The notes under the pieces were generated by a model. It was given only the letters and a program-made list of their open reading frames with translations, ran no database searches and was not told the origin of the DNA. From DASQZT01 sp963728965 (GTDB taxonomy: Bacteria > Acidobacteriota > Terriglobia > Bryobacterales > Bryobacteraceae), in the NCBI GenBank assembly GCA_963728965.1, contig CAVSMH010000008.1:124001-188000 (forward strand): a stretch of DNA of 64,000 nucleotides, read 5' to 3'. Positions 54,104 through 61,895 of the stretch are shown here, piece after piece. Positions within the stretch are counted from its first letter, which is position 1, and each line of letters starts with the position of its first letter. The position numbers and the translations under genes were made by a program.

Positions 54104-56091
54104 ACGAGACTCTGCTGGCCGTCCTGCCGGACGCCGGCCTCTTGATTGCCGCGGACGGTGCCATCGTAAGTGCCAATCCGGCCGCGGCGGAACTCCTGGG
54201 TAGAAAGCGGGACGAACTCGAGGGTAGGCCCCTGTTCGCGCTGATCACGGACCCGGAGTCGATCGCCCGCCATTTTCTGGAAACGGCTTCGCGAACGCGG
54301 TCGACCGTTCCGGGCGTACTCACCTGGAAACGGGAGGGTGGCGGAACGCTGGAAACGCGCTGCGATGCCGCCGTGGTCGAGCCCGCCGAGGGGAATCGGA
54401 AAGCCATGGTGTACGTCCGCTGCCGGCCCAAGCAGGAGGCGCTGGGCCGTTTTCTTGCGCTGAACGAGCAGATCCGGGCGCTGTCGAAGGAGATCCAGGA
54501 CCGCCGCCGCGTCGAGGCCGCGTTGCGCCGCAGCGAAGAACGGTACCGCACGCTCGTTTCGGCCACCTCCAGCGTGGTGTATACCACGGGCAGATCAGGA
54601 GCGTTCCTTGACCGGCAGCCCTCCTGGGAGGCCTTTACCGGGCAGAAGTGGGAAGATTACCAGGATCTCGGCGGCATGAGCGCCATCCATCCGGACGATC
54701 GGACGCAAGTGGAGGAGGCCTGGCTGCGGTCGATCGAAACCGGACAGTCGTTCGAGGCAAATTTCCGGTTGTGGTGCGCCGGCTCCGAGAGTTATCACGC
54801 GAGTATCTCCCGGGCGGCTCCGGTAAGGGACTCCAGCGGCGAGATCCGGGAATGGATCGGCACGATCACCGATGTGCAGGAGCGGAGACAGTTGGAGGAG
54901 CAACTGTGGCAGACCCAGAAACTGGAGAGCCTGGGGGTGCTGGCGGGTGGTGTGGCGCACGATTTCAACAATCTGCTGGTGGGCATTCTGGGCAACGCCA
55001 GCCTGGCCATGGACACGCTCTCCACCAACAACCCGGCGCGTTCCATTCTGCGGGATGTAATCGCCGCCAGCGAAACGGCAGCCCACCTGACCAAGCAACT
55101 GCTGGCCTATGCCGGAAAGGGCCGGTTCCTGGTGGAGCTGGTGGACCTTTCGGAGATCGTGCGCCAGATCAGCACGCTCATTCATGCAAGCATCCCGAAA
55201 AACGTGCAGCTCCGCCTGGAGCTGCAGAGCCGGCTGCCGTGCGTGGAGGCCGATTTGAGCCAGCTTCAGCAACTGGTGATGAACCTGGTGATCAACGGCG
55301 CCGAAGCCATCCCGGAGGGCCGCAGCGGCGCTGTGGTCGTGGTAACGGGAATTCAGGACGTGGACGAGAACTACATCCGGACGGCGTTAATGCCCTACCC
55401 GGTGAACCCTGGAAAACACGTCATGCTGGAGGTGCACGATACCGGGAGCGGGATGACGGAGGATGTCCTCTCGCGAATTTTCGATCCGTTCTTCACGACC
55501 AAATTCACCGGCCGTGGGCTGGGGCTCGCGGCAGCGCTGGGCATCGTGCGCGGGCACAAGGGCGCCATCAAGGTATACAGCACTCCCGGGCAGGGCACCA
55601 CCTTCAAGGTGCTGTTCCCGGCCATGGAGGAGTCGCAGCCGGCCGAAGACCCGGAGCGGCCCGCCGAGGAGCGCAGGGGCAGCGAAACCGTCTTGGTGGT
55701 GGACGATGAGGCGCTGGTGCGGCGCACCGCCAAAGCCATGCTCGAGCGCTACGGGTATACGGTAGTGGCGGCGGAAAACGGCGAGGAGGGCGTGAATCTT
55801 TTCCGCGTGCTGGAGGAGAAGGTGTCGGTGGTGCTGCTGGACATGACCATGCCCGGACTGAGCGGAGAGGAGACGTTCCGCGAAATGAAGAACATCCGGT
55901 CCGATGTTCGGGTGATCCTGAGCAGCGGATACAACGAAGTCGAGGCCGTGCGCCGATTCACGGGCAAAGGCCTGGCGGGCTTTCTGCAAAAACCGTACAG
56001 CGCCAGGGCGCTGGAAGAAAAGATCCGCTCGGCGATCGATGCCGACCCGCAGCAGGCGCGTAGCGGCGGACTGAGCGGAACGAGAATCTGA
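54100..56091 (+). CDS. Soluble PAS hybrid histidine kinase with receiver
   Basis: The 663-residue protein has no membrane segment. In order: a PAS domain (about 5-110), a coiled coil (about 125-155), a second PAS with PAC motif (about 160-280: GEIREWIGTITDVQERRQLE), HisKA with H287 in GGVAHDFNNLLVG, HATPase (NLVINGAEAIPEG, DTGSGM, GRGLGLAAALG) and a C-terminal receiver with D581 in LLDMTMPGLSG. ATG 54100 overlaps the stop of the cysteine-sensor gene. The signal probably comes from that partner or from a PAS ligand in the cytoplasm. No regulator with an output domain is adjacent. Compared with the kinase at 8707 it lacks periplasmic sensing. Confidence 0.9.
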   Translation: MNETLLAVLPDAGLLIAADGAIVSANPAAAELLGRKRDELEGRPLFALITDPESIARHFLETASRTRSTVPGVLTWKREGGGTLETRCDAAVVEPAEGNRKAMVYVRCRPKQEALGRFLALNEQIRALSKEIQDRRRVEAALRRSEERYRTLVSATSSVVYTTGRSGAFLDRQPSWEAFTGQKWEDYQDLGGMSAIHPDDRTQVEEAWLRSIETGQSFEANFRLWCAGSESYHASISRAAPVRDSSGEIREWIGTITDVQERRQLEEQLWQTQKLESLGVLAGGVAHDFNNLLVGILGNASLAMDTLSTNNPARSILRDVIAASETAAHLTKQLLAYAGKGRFLVELVDLSEIVRQISTLIHASIPKNVQLRLELQSRLPCVEADLSQLQQLVMNLVINGAEAIPEGRSGAVVVVTGIQDVDENYIRTALMPYPVNPGKHVMLEVHDTGSGMTEDVLSRIFDPFFTTKFTGRGLGLAAALGIVRGHKGAIKVYSTPGQGTTFKVLFPAMEESQPAEDPERPAEERRGSETVLVVDDEALVRRTAKAMLERYGYTVVAAENGEEGVNLFRVLEEKVSVVLLDMTMPGLSGEETFREMKNIRSDVRVILSSGYNEVEAVRRFTGKGLAGFLQKPYSARALEEKIRSAIDADPQQARSGGLSGTRI

Positions 56092-56099
56092 GCGAGACC

Positions 56100-56636
56100 A
56101 TGCTCGAGACGGCGCGGCTGGTGCTGCGGCGATGGCGCGCGGAAGACCGCGAGCCGTTCTATCGCATGAACTCCGACCCGCGGGTGATGCGGTACTTTAT
56201 GTCCACACTCACCCGCGCGGAAAGCGACGGATTAGCCGAACGGATCGAAGCCGATTTTGCCCGCCGGGGATTTGGGCTGTTCGCCGCGGAGTTGCGCGAC
56301 TCGGCGGAGTTCTGCGGATACATCGGGCTGGCGGTGCCGGGTTTCGAGGCGCACTTCACGCCGTGCATGGAGATCGGCTGGCGGCTGGCCGCCGGATTCT
56401 GGAATCGCGGTCTGGCCACGGAGGGCGCGGGCACGGTACTGCGGTACGCATTCCAGATCGTCGGGCTGGACGAAGTGGTGTCGTTTACCGTGCCGGCGAA
56501 TGTCCCCTCGCGGCGAGTGATGGAGAAAATCGGCATGACCCACGACCCCGCGGACGATTTCGATCACCCGCGCATACCACCGGGTCACCCGCTGCGGCGG
56601 CACGTGCTCTATCGCGCGTCCAAAACCACCTTGTGA
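56100..56636 (+). CDS. GNAT-family N-acetyltransferase (RimJ/RimL-like)
   Basis: The 178-residue protein has the GNAT layout: LETARLVLRRWRAEDREPFY at the start, MEIGWRLAAGFWNRGLATEG as the acetyl-CoA-binding motif A, and VPANVPSRRVMEKIGM near the end, typical of RimJ/RimL-like acetyltransferases that modify protein N termini or small amines. It begins 8 nt after the kinase stop, so it may share that transcript. Its last 28 nt overlap the end of the convergent Ycf48-like gene. Confidence 0.85.
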   Translation: MLETARLVLRRWRAEDREPFYRMNSDPRVMRYFMSTLTRAESDGLAERIEADFARRGFGLFAAELRDSAEFCGYIGLAVPGFEAHFTPCMEIGWRLAAGFWNRGLATEGAGTVLRYAFQIVGLDEVVSFTVPANVPSRRVMEKIGMTHDPADDFDHPRIPPGHPLRRHVLYRASKTTL

Positions 56637-57616
56637 TAGTGAACCAGGTAGCCCTTGGGTCCGACGGCCCAGCCTTCATCGGCGTACGGGAAGCTGAGCG
56701 CCTTGGAGTACTTGGCGATATTGCCGATCGTGCGCCAGCTTTTGCCGCCGTTGGAAGTAGCCAGCACCACGGAATCGCGGTTGGCTTCGGCCAGCAGGAA
56801 ACCGGTGTGGGCGTCCAGAAACTGCATGTCCTCGAGCGGGCGGTTGGTTTCGATGCCGGCATACTGGCTGGTCCAGGTCTTGCCGCCGTCCGTGGTGGCG
56901 AGCGGGCCGCCCTGGTGGCCGCGGCGGGGCAGCAGCCAACCGGTCCCGGGGGAGACGAACTGGATGCGCGTGAAGCTGGCCTGTAGCGGGGGTTCGTGGG
57001 CGGTCCAGGTGACCCCGCCATCGACGGTGGACGCTAGGCGGCCGTAGTCGCCGGAGACCCAGCCGAAGGCATCATTGAGGAAGAAGACGGCTTCGAAATC
57101 GTTGCGTTTGGGATCGCCGGCGCTCTTCCAGGTGCGGCCGCCATCGTCGCTGCGGAAGACGCCCTCGCCCATGTTGTGGACGTGCAACTGAAAGCGCGTG
57201 GACCCTGTGAGGGAGCCGCCGCCGAATCCCGCGGGGCCGGGCAACGGCGCGGCGGGCTGCCAGGATTCTCCGCCATCGGCAGTGTGCAGCAGGGTGGGCC
57301 CTTCGACCCATCCGTCAGTCGGTGAGGCGAACTGGACGCTGTCGAAGTCCATGCGCGCTTTGGGTTCGAAGAGGGGCTTCCAGGTGGCGCCCCCATCGGT
57401 GGTCTTGAGCACGGTATTGTTTTTGCCGGCGGCGTAGCCGACTTCTCGATTCACGAAACAGACGGCGGCCAGGTCGTCATTGACGCCGCTTTTCTGGACG
57501 TCCCAGCGGTAGACGATTTTGCCGTTTTCGGTGTCGCCGGATTTGGGCGGGCCCTGTCTGGCCGTCTGCGCGGAGAAGGCGCAGACGGCCAGGAGTCCCC
57601 AGACAGTCACTCTCAT
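56609..57616 (-). CDS. Exported Ycf48-like BNR-repeat beta-propeller protein
   Basis: The 335-residue protein has a short signal peptide (MRVTVWGLLAVCAFSAQ) and several Asp-box (BNR) blades: VLKTTDGGATWKPLF, LLHTADGGESWQPAA, VFRSDDGGRTWKSAG, LASTVDGGVTWTAHE, LATTDGGKTWTSQ and LATSNGGKSWRTIG. The regular six-blade spacing matches Ycf48-like photosystem II assembly proteins, which outside phototrophs have unknown roles in envelope assembly. GGAGAGAG precedes the ATG at 57616. The 3' end overlaps the GNAT gene by 28 nt on the opposite strand. Confidence 0.82.
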   Translation of the reverse strand: MRVTVWGLLAVCAFSAQTARQGPPKSGDTENGKIVYRWDVQKSGVNDDLAAVCFVNREVGYAAGKNNTVLKTTDGGATWKPLFEPKARMDFDSVQFASPTDGWVEGPTLLHTADGGESWQPAAPLPGPAGFGGGSLTGSTRFQLHVHNMGEGVFRSDDGGRTWKSAGDPKRNDFEAVFFLNDAFGWVSGDYGRLASTVDGGVTWTAHEPPLQASFTRIQFVSPGTGWLLPRRGHQGGPLATTDGGKTWTSQYAGIETNRPLEDMQFLDAHTGFLLAEANRDSVVLATSNGGKSWRTIGNIAKYSKALSFPYADEGWAVGPKGYLVHYHKVVLDAR

Positions 57617-57632
57617 TGCAAAGCTCTCTCCA

Positions 57633-58301
57633 TTACGGTTTTTCGAAACGGGCGAGGGTCAGCACGACGTGGCTGATCGCGCGTCCGCGGACAGAGGTAG
57701 CGGTGTCCTGCTTCACGATTCCCACGCCGGGCACGAACCACGTGCCCTGTTGGATCTGGATGGCGCCCGTGGCAGACGCGACGGCGCCGGTGGTGTGCAG
57801 GCGGACCGCGGAATAGCTGCCGGCGGGAACCACGACGGGCGCCGGACCGACGATCTCGTAGCGCAACCGCACCGGGGCATCTTTGGCCTGCCAGGACCAC
57901 GACTCCCTGGGACGCAACGTGGCGCTGATGCGCTTCTGCTCGGGCTCCATGATGGTTTCGGCGGCGCCGTTCTCGTAGTCCACGGACTTGCCCACCATCA
58001 GACCGGCGGGGGTGAGGCGGCACCACTCGGTGAGCCACGGCTTGCCGCCGCGGCGGTGTTCGATGCGGGCGTACTGGCGGCCGAAGAGAGTTTCCACATC
58101 GGCGACTACTGCCACAACGGTGCTCTCGAGCACGTTGCCGCTGGCCAGTCTGGCATCTTCGTCGTGGAAGCGGACACCGGGGGCGAGCTCCTGGTGCAGG
58201 CGATACGTCCAACGTGTGCCGGGCGCCAGCGGATAGTCCAGGTGAGGTTGGGCGAAGGCTGCGATAGAAAACAGGACCAGAAGGGCGGGTGTGCCGCGCA
58301 T
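57633..58301 (-). CDS. Exported protein of unknown function
   Basis: The 222-residue protein has a signal peptide (MRGTPALLVLFSIAAFAQ) and a beta-rich body with segments such as YPLAPGTRWTYRLHQELAPG, SWSWQAKDAPVRLRYEIVGP and VPAGSYSAVRLHTTGA, ending GTWFVPGVGIVKQDTATSV. The phrase pattern W-x-Y near the N terminus and FVPGVGIVK near the end is common in exported DUF-type proteins of acidobacteria, probably a lipocalin-like fold. ATG 58301 is chosen over a start seven codons upstream. TACACT lies 9 nt before it. It is 16 nt upstream of the Ycf48-like gene, so the two probably form an operon. Confidence 0.7.
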   Translation of the reverse strand: MRGTPALLVLFSIAAFAQPHLDYPLAPGTRWTYRLHQELAPGVRFHDEDARLASGNVLESTVVAVVADVETLFGRQYARIEHRRGGKPWLTEWCRLTPAGLMVGKSVDYENGAAETIMEPEQKRISATLRPRESWSWQAKDAPVRLRYEIVGPAPVVVPAGSYSAVRLHTTGAVASATGAIQIQQGTWFVPGVGIVKQDTATSVRGRAISHVVLTLARFEKP

Positions 58302-58310
58302 GGCGGGGCT

Positions 58311-58316
58311 AGTGTA
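58311..58316 (-). promoter_or_regulatory. Candidate -10 for exported-protein/Ycf48 operon
   Basis: TACACT on the minus strand ends 9 nt before the ATG at 58301; the leader would be about 3 nt. Confidence 0.4.
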
Positions 58317-58353
58317 CCACACGTAGAGGAGGGGCTGTCCGCGCCAGAATTGC

Positions 58354-59898
58354 TTAACGGAGAGCGGCGGTGGGCGTCGGCTCGGTCAGGGGGTTGGGAA
58401 GGTGTTGCTCGGCGTAATAGCCGGGACGGACGCGCTCGACAATGGTGGCTACCGAGCGGTCGATGACACGGAAGTAGGGCTGCGGGTAGAGGCCGATCCA
58501 GAAGGCCCATACTACCAGCGGGGCGAAGACCACGATCTCGCGCCAGGACAGATCGTGCAGGGTCTGGTTTTTTTCCTTGACTTCGCCCAGCATGGTGCGC
58601 TGGAAGAGCCAGAGCAGGTAGGCGGCGCCCAGGGCAATGCCCACCGCCGCCCAAAAAGCCCAGTTGAACGACATCCGGTAGGCGCCGGAAAGTATGGTGA
58701 TCTCGCCGATGAACCCGTTCAACGGAGGCATGCCCATGGAACTGAGCGCGGCCAGCGCGAACACGGCCGTAAAGATCGGCATGACCCGGAGCAGCCCGCC
58801 GTACTCGGCGATTTCGCGGGTGTGGCGGCGCTCGTAAACGACGCCCACAATGAGGAAGAGCATGCCGGTGGAGATACCGTGGTTGATCTGCTGAATGATG
58901 GATCCGGCGATGCCGGCGGGGTTCAGCGCGAAGATTCCGAGGGTGCAGAAGCCAAGGTGGCTTACTGAGGAGTAGGCGACCAGCTTTTTCCAATCCTTCT
59001 GCATCATGCAGGCCAGCGCGCCGTAAACGATCCCGATGATGGAGAGGATGGCCATGACATTGACGACGGTGGGGTTCTTGGCCGAATCGGGGAGCAGGGG
59101 CAGGGAAAAGCGCAGGAAGCCGTAAGTGCCCATTTTCAGGAGCACGCTGGCAAGCACAACCGAGCCTGCGGTGGGCGCCTCGGTGTGGGCATCGGGCAAC
59201 CACGTGTGGAAGGGGAACATGGGCACCTTGACGGCGAAGCCGAGGAAGAAAGCCCAGAAGACCCACCACTGAATGGCCGGAGAGAGCGTGGTGCGCATCA
59301 GGTCGGGGATATCGAAGCTGAGGGTCTGGAACTGGATGTAGTGCTGGTAATAAAGAACCAGGATACCGAGGAGCATGAGCACGCTGCCGATGAGCGTGTA
59401 GATCATGAACTTGATGGCGGCGTAGGCGCGCCGCTCGCCGCCCCACACGGCGATGATGAAGTACATGGGGACCAGCACGGTCTCCCAGAAGACGAAGAAC
59501 AGCAGGAAATCGAGCGCCATGAAGACGCCGAGCATGCCGGTTTGCAGCAGCAGGAAGAACGCGTAGTATTCCTTGAGGCGCATGTGGATCGAGCGCCAGC
59601 TCGAGAGGATGGCCACCACACCGATCAGGGTGGTGAGCATGACGAGCAGGAGGCCGAGTCCGTCGATGCCGATGTGGTAGGTGGCGCCAATACTGGGGAT
59701 CCAGGAGGCCTTCTCGACGAACTGGAAGTCCTTCGTGTGGTCGAACTGGAAGACCAGCGGCAGCGAGACCAGAAAGCCCACGATAGCTACGGCGTTGGCC
59801 CAGAGCTTGATCGCGCGCGCGTTGGCGGAGGGAATAAACAGCAGGGCGACCAAGCCGGCCAGCGGCGTAAACAGAACAATCGACAGGATGTGATCCAT
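58354..59898 (-). CDS. nuoM: NADH-quinone oxidoreductase subunit M (isolated gene)
   Basis: The 514-residue membrane protein has about 14 helices and all key residues of the NuoM proton-pumping subunit: E139 in FFVFWETVLVPMYF, K224 in FAVKVPMFPFHTWLPDAHTE, and K255 in LASVLLKMGTYGFLRF. Complex I normally needs NuoL, NuoM and NuoN from one operon, but no other nuo gene lies within 4 kb on either side. It could be an extra NuoM, part of a split nuo locus or part of another Mrp/hydrogenase-like complex. No clear promoter is seen; the gene upstream on this strand is only a receiver-domain remnant. Confidence 0.92.
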   Translation of the reverse strand: MDHILSIVLFTPLAGLVALLFIPSANARAIKLWANAVAIVGFLVSLPLVFQFDHTKDFQFVEKASWIPSIGATYHIGIDGLGLLLVMLTTLIGVVAILSSWRSIHMRLKEYYAFFLLLQTGMLGVFMALDFLLFFVFWETVLVPMYFIIAVWGGERRAYAAIKFMIYTLIGSVLMLLGILVLYYQHYIQFQTLSFDIPDLMRTTLSPAIQWWVFWAFFLGFAVKVPMFPFHTWLPDAHTEAPTAGSVVLASVLLKMGTYGFLRFSLPLLPDSAKNPTVVNVMAILSIIGIVYGALACMMQKDWKKLVAYSSVSHLGFCTLGIFALNPAGIAGSIIQQINHGISTGMLFLIVGVVYERRHTREIAEYGGLLRVMPIFTAVFALAALSSMGMPPLNGFIGEITILSGAYRMSFNWAFWAAVGIALGAAYLLWLFQRTMLGEVKEKNQTLHDLSWREIVVFAPLVVWAFWIGLYPQPYFRVIDRSVATIVERVRPGYYAEQHLPNPLTEPTPTAALR

Positions 59899-59920
59899 AG
59901 GTGCGGTTTGGATTAGCCCC

Positions 59921-60118
59921 TCATGGTATCACCCTGAAAGGCGCGGCGCTGTGGCGAGCGAAGGGTACCTTTGGCCGCCATTTCTGAGGCACGGCGCGGA
60001 GGTCATTCAGGTCCACCGGCTTGCTCAGATAGCCGTCCATGCCGGCGGCCAGCCACTGATGACGGGCTTCCGACGCGGCGTGCGCCGTTGTGGCAATGAT
60101 GGGAGCATGGGCCTGCGA
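59921..60118 (-). pseudogene. Receiver-domain remnant of a response regulator or hybrid kinase
   Basis: The fragment APIIATTAHAASEARHQWLA, then AGMDGYLSKPVDLNDLRAV, is the second half of a CheY-like receiver with the conserved Thr/Ala, AGMDGYLSKP and Lys. It has no start, no phospho-acceptor Asp and no upstream kinase; the other side is the promoter of the epimerase gene. It is the leftover 3' end of a deleted signalling gene, in the same orientation as nuoM. Confidence 0.8.
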
Positions 60119-60138
60119 CGCTGCGGGCCCCCCTATGC

Positions 60139-60144
60139 TACGGT
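60139..60144 (+). promoter_or_regulatory. TACGGT 6 nt before ATG, predicted leaderless start
   Basis: TACGGT ends 6 nt before the ATG at 60151; an overlapping TATGCT (60134-60139) is an alternative. The gap AGGGCA could serve as a weak ribosome site only at very short spacing. Confidence 0.4.
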
Positions 60145-60150
60145 AGGGCA

Positions 60151-61260
60151 ATGTCCGTGACTCGGCGATCCTTTGTCTCCAGCCTTGCCGGGGTTCCGCT
60201 CCTGGCCGCCGCGGCAGCCAGGAAACGCATCCTCATCCTCGGCGGCACGGGTTTTCTCGGACCCGCTACGGTGCAGGCCGCCATCGCGCGCGGTCACGAG
60301 CTGACCCTTTTCAATCGCGGGCGGACGCGTCCGGGTCTGTTTCCGAACATCGAGACCCTCCACGGCGACCGCGACCCGGACAAAGGCGAGGGCTTGAATG
60401 CGCTGCGCAATCGCCAGTGGGACGCCGTGATCGACAACTCCGGCTACTTCCCGCGACAGGTTTCCGCATCGGCGAAACTTCTCGCACCGAATGCCGGGCA
60501 TTACATTTTCATCTCGTCGATTTCGGCGTATGCCGACAACAGCATCGAAAACCAGGACGAAACTGCGAAACTCGCCACCACGCCGGACCCCACGGTGGAG
60601 AAGATCACCGAGCAGACCTTCGGCCCGCTGAAAGTTCTCTGCGAGAAGGCGGCTGCCGAGGCATTCGCCGCCCGCGCCACGCTGGTCCGCCCGGGCTACA
60701 TCGTGGGCCCCGACGATCCCAGCGGACGGTTCACCTACTGGCCGGTCCGCATCGACCGCGGCGGCACCGTGCTCGCGCCCGGAGCGCCATCGGACCCGGT
60801 CCAGATCATCGATGTGCGCGACCTGGGTTCGTGGCTCATCACGCTTGTCGAGCAGGGGACCACGGGCACGTTCAACGCGGCCGGTCCTAAGGACCGGCTG
60901 GCCTGGGGCGACCTGCTTCAGGCGTGCCGCAACGCCACCTCGATCGATCACTCGCTCACCTGGGTTTCGGGCGAGTGGATCCGGCACGAGGCCGACGAGG
61001 TCTTCCCCATCTGGGCGCCGTTCCTGGGCGAGACGTGCGGCTTTCACACCTGGAAGAACGGCCGCGCGGTAAAGGCCGGCCTGAAATTCCGCCCGTATTC
61101 CGAGACGGCGGCCGATACCTTGCGCTGGTACAAGGCGCAGCCCGAAGGCGGCCGCACGAAACTGGCGGGACCGGCACTGGCGAAGGAGTCGGAGTTGCTC
61201 GCGAAGTGGGAGGAGGCGAAGAGAGCCGATCGGACGATGCCGGGCAAGGCCGGCCGATGA
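60151..61260 (+). CDS. Tat-type exported NAD-dependent epimerase/dehydratase-like protein
   Basis: The 369-residue protein begins with a twin-arginine leader (TRRSFVSSLAGVPLLAAAAA) and then the extended-SDR Rossmann motif ILILGGTGFLG (31-37). Further family marks are VIDNSGYFP, FISSISAYADNS and VRPGYIVGPDDPSGRFTYWP. Extended SDR enzymes normally use cytoplasmic NAD(P) on nucleotide sugars; a Tat signal means the protein is exported folded, probably with its cofactor, as in glucose-fructose oxidoreductase. The usual YxxxK active-site pair is not obvious in the SSISAYADN region, so activity is uncertain. Confidence 0.8.
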   Translation: MSVTRRSFVSSLAGVPLLAAAAARKRILILGGTGFLGPATVQAAIARGHELTLFNRGRTRPGLFPNIETLHGDRDPDKGEGLNALRNRQWDAVIDNSGYFPRQVSASAKLLAPNAGHYIFISSISAYADNSIENQDETAKLATTPDPTVEKITEQTFGPLKVLCEKAAAEAFAARATLVRPGYIVGPDDPSGRFTYWPVRIDRGGTVLAPGAPSDPVQIIDVRDLGSWLITLVEQGTTGTFNAAGPKDRLAWGDLLQACRNATSIDHSLTWVSGEWIRHEADEVFPIWAPFLGETCGFHTWKNGRAVKAGLKFRPYSETAADTLRWYKAQPEGGRTKLAGPALAKESELLAKWEEAKRADRTMPGKAGR

Positions 61261-61291
61261 CTCGCCGAGTCCCAACTTTTCGCGGCGAAGG

Positions 61292-61465
61292 TCATGACGC
61301 TGGCGATGTCTGGCTTTCGCGCCGGACCATGAGCTGATGTAGGGCGAAGGGGACTTCGTCGGGGTGTGTGGTGCACCAGGCGATGATGCGCTCCAGCTTG
61401 ACGGTATCGTCGGCGATGGCGCTGATCTCCATCAGCTCGGTTTCGATGATCTCCGGATCTCGCAT
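61292..61465 (-). CDS. Small protein of unknown function
   Basis: A 57-residue helical acidic protein (MRDPEIIETELMEISAIADD, then KLERIIAWCTTHPDEVPFAL) read from ATG 61465, which has GGAG about 5 nt upstream. An ATG seven codons further up lacks a ribosome site. The composition and the ribosome site support a real gene. I do not recognise the family. It converges with the epimerase gene. Confidence 0.55.
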   Translation of the reverse strand: MRDPEIIETELMEISAIADDTVKLERIIAWCTTHPDEVPFALHQLMVRRESQTSPAS

Positions 61466-61869
61466 AACGACTCCAGCATGGCACATGTCCGCACCTTTCC
61501 CGAGGGCCTGCGCCGGGTAACTTGCCTGCCGCGGGCGGTGTCTCCTCGACTGAGCGAGTTACACGATGCCAGCTGAGCCGTCAGCCCGCGAGCGCGGAAT
61601 GGTGGCCGCCGGCGTGGTTTCGCGGTGCTCGAGCGATGGATCGCCGATCCGCATTCATCTGGAAGACGCTCACGCGCAGCCGCAGCCATCGCCTTCAGTT
61701 GTTGGCAGACGCGGGGCTGGCCCTGGGCTGGGATCACCAAAGGCGCAATGGAAACGCGGCGGCCCTCGTTGCCCGAGAGGGCATGCACGGCCTGCTGGTG
61801 GTGCTGGCGCCCCTGGGGCTCGCGAGGCTGACGGCGATCGGGCTGCGTACGTTTTTTCGCTGCCGGTCG
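61466..61869. other. 400-nt stretch without a recognisable gene
   Basis: Several overlapping open frames exist on both strands, but none has protein-like composition, a ribosome site or a family signature. No repeat or RNA gene was recognised. It may be degraded coding sequence. Confidence 0.4.
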
Positions 61870-61891
61870 CCCTGCGCGGCGACTCGCAGGG
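61870..61891 (-). terminator. Hairpin after serA
   Basis: CCCTGCG (61870-61876) and CGCAGGG (61885-61891) form a 7-bp stem with an 8-nt loop, 4 nt after the serA stop. No U-tract follows on the minus strand, so the terminator call is tentative. Confidence 0.35.
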
Positions 61892-61895
61892 TCTC

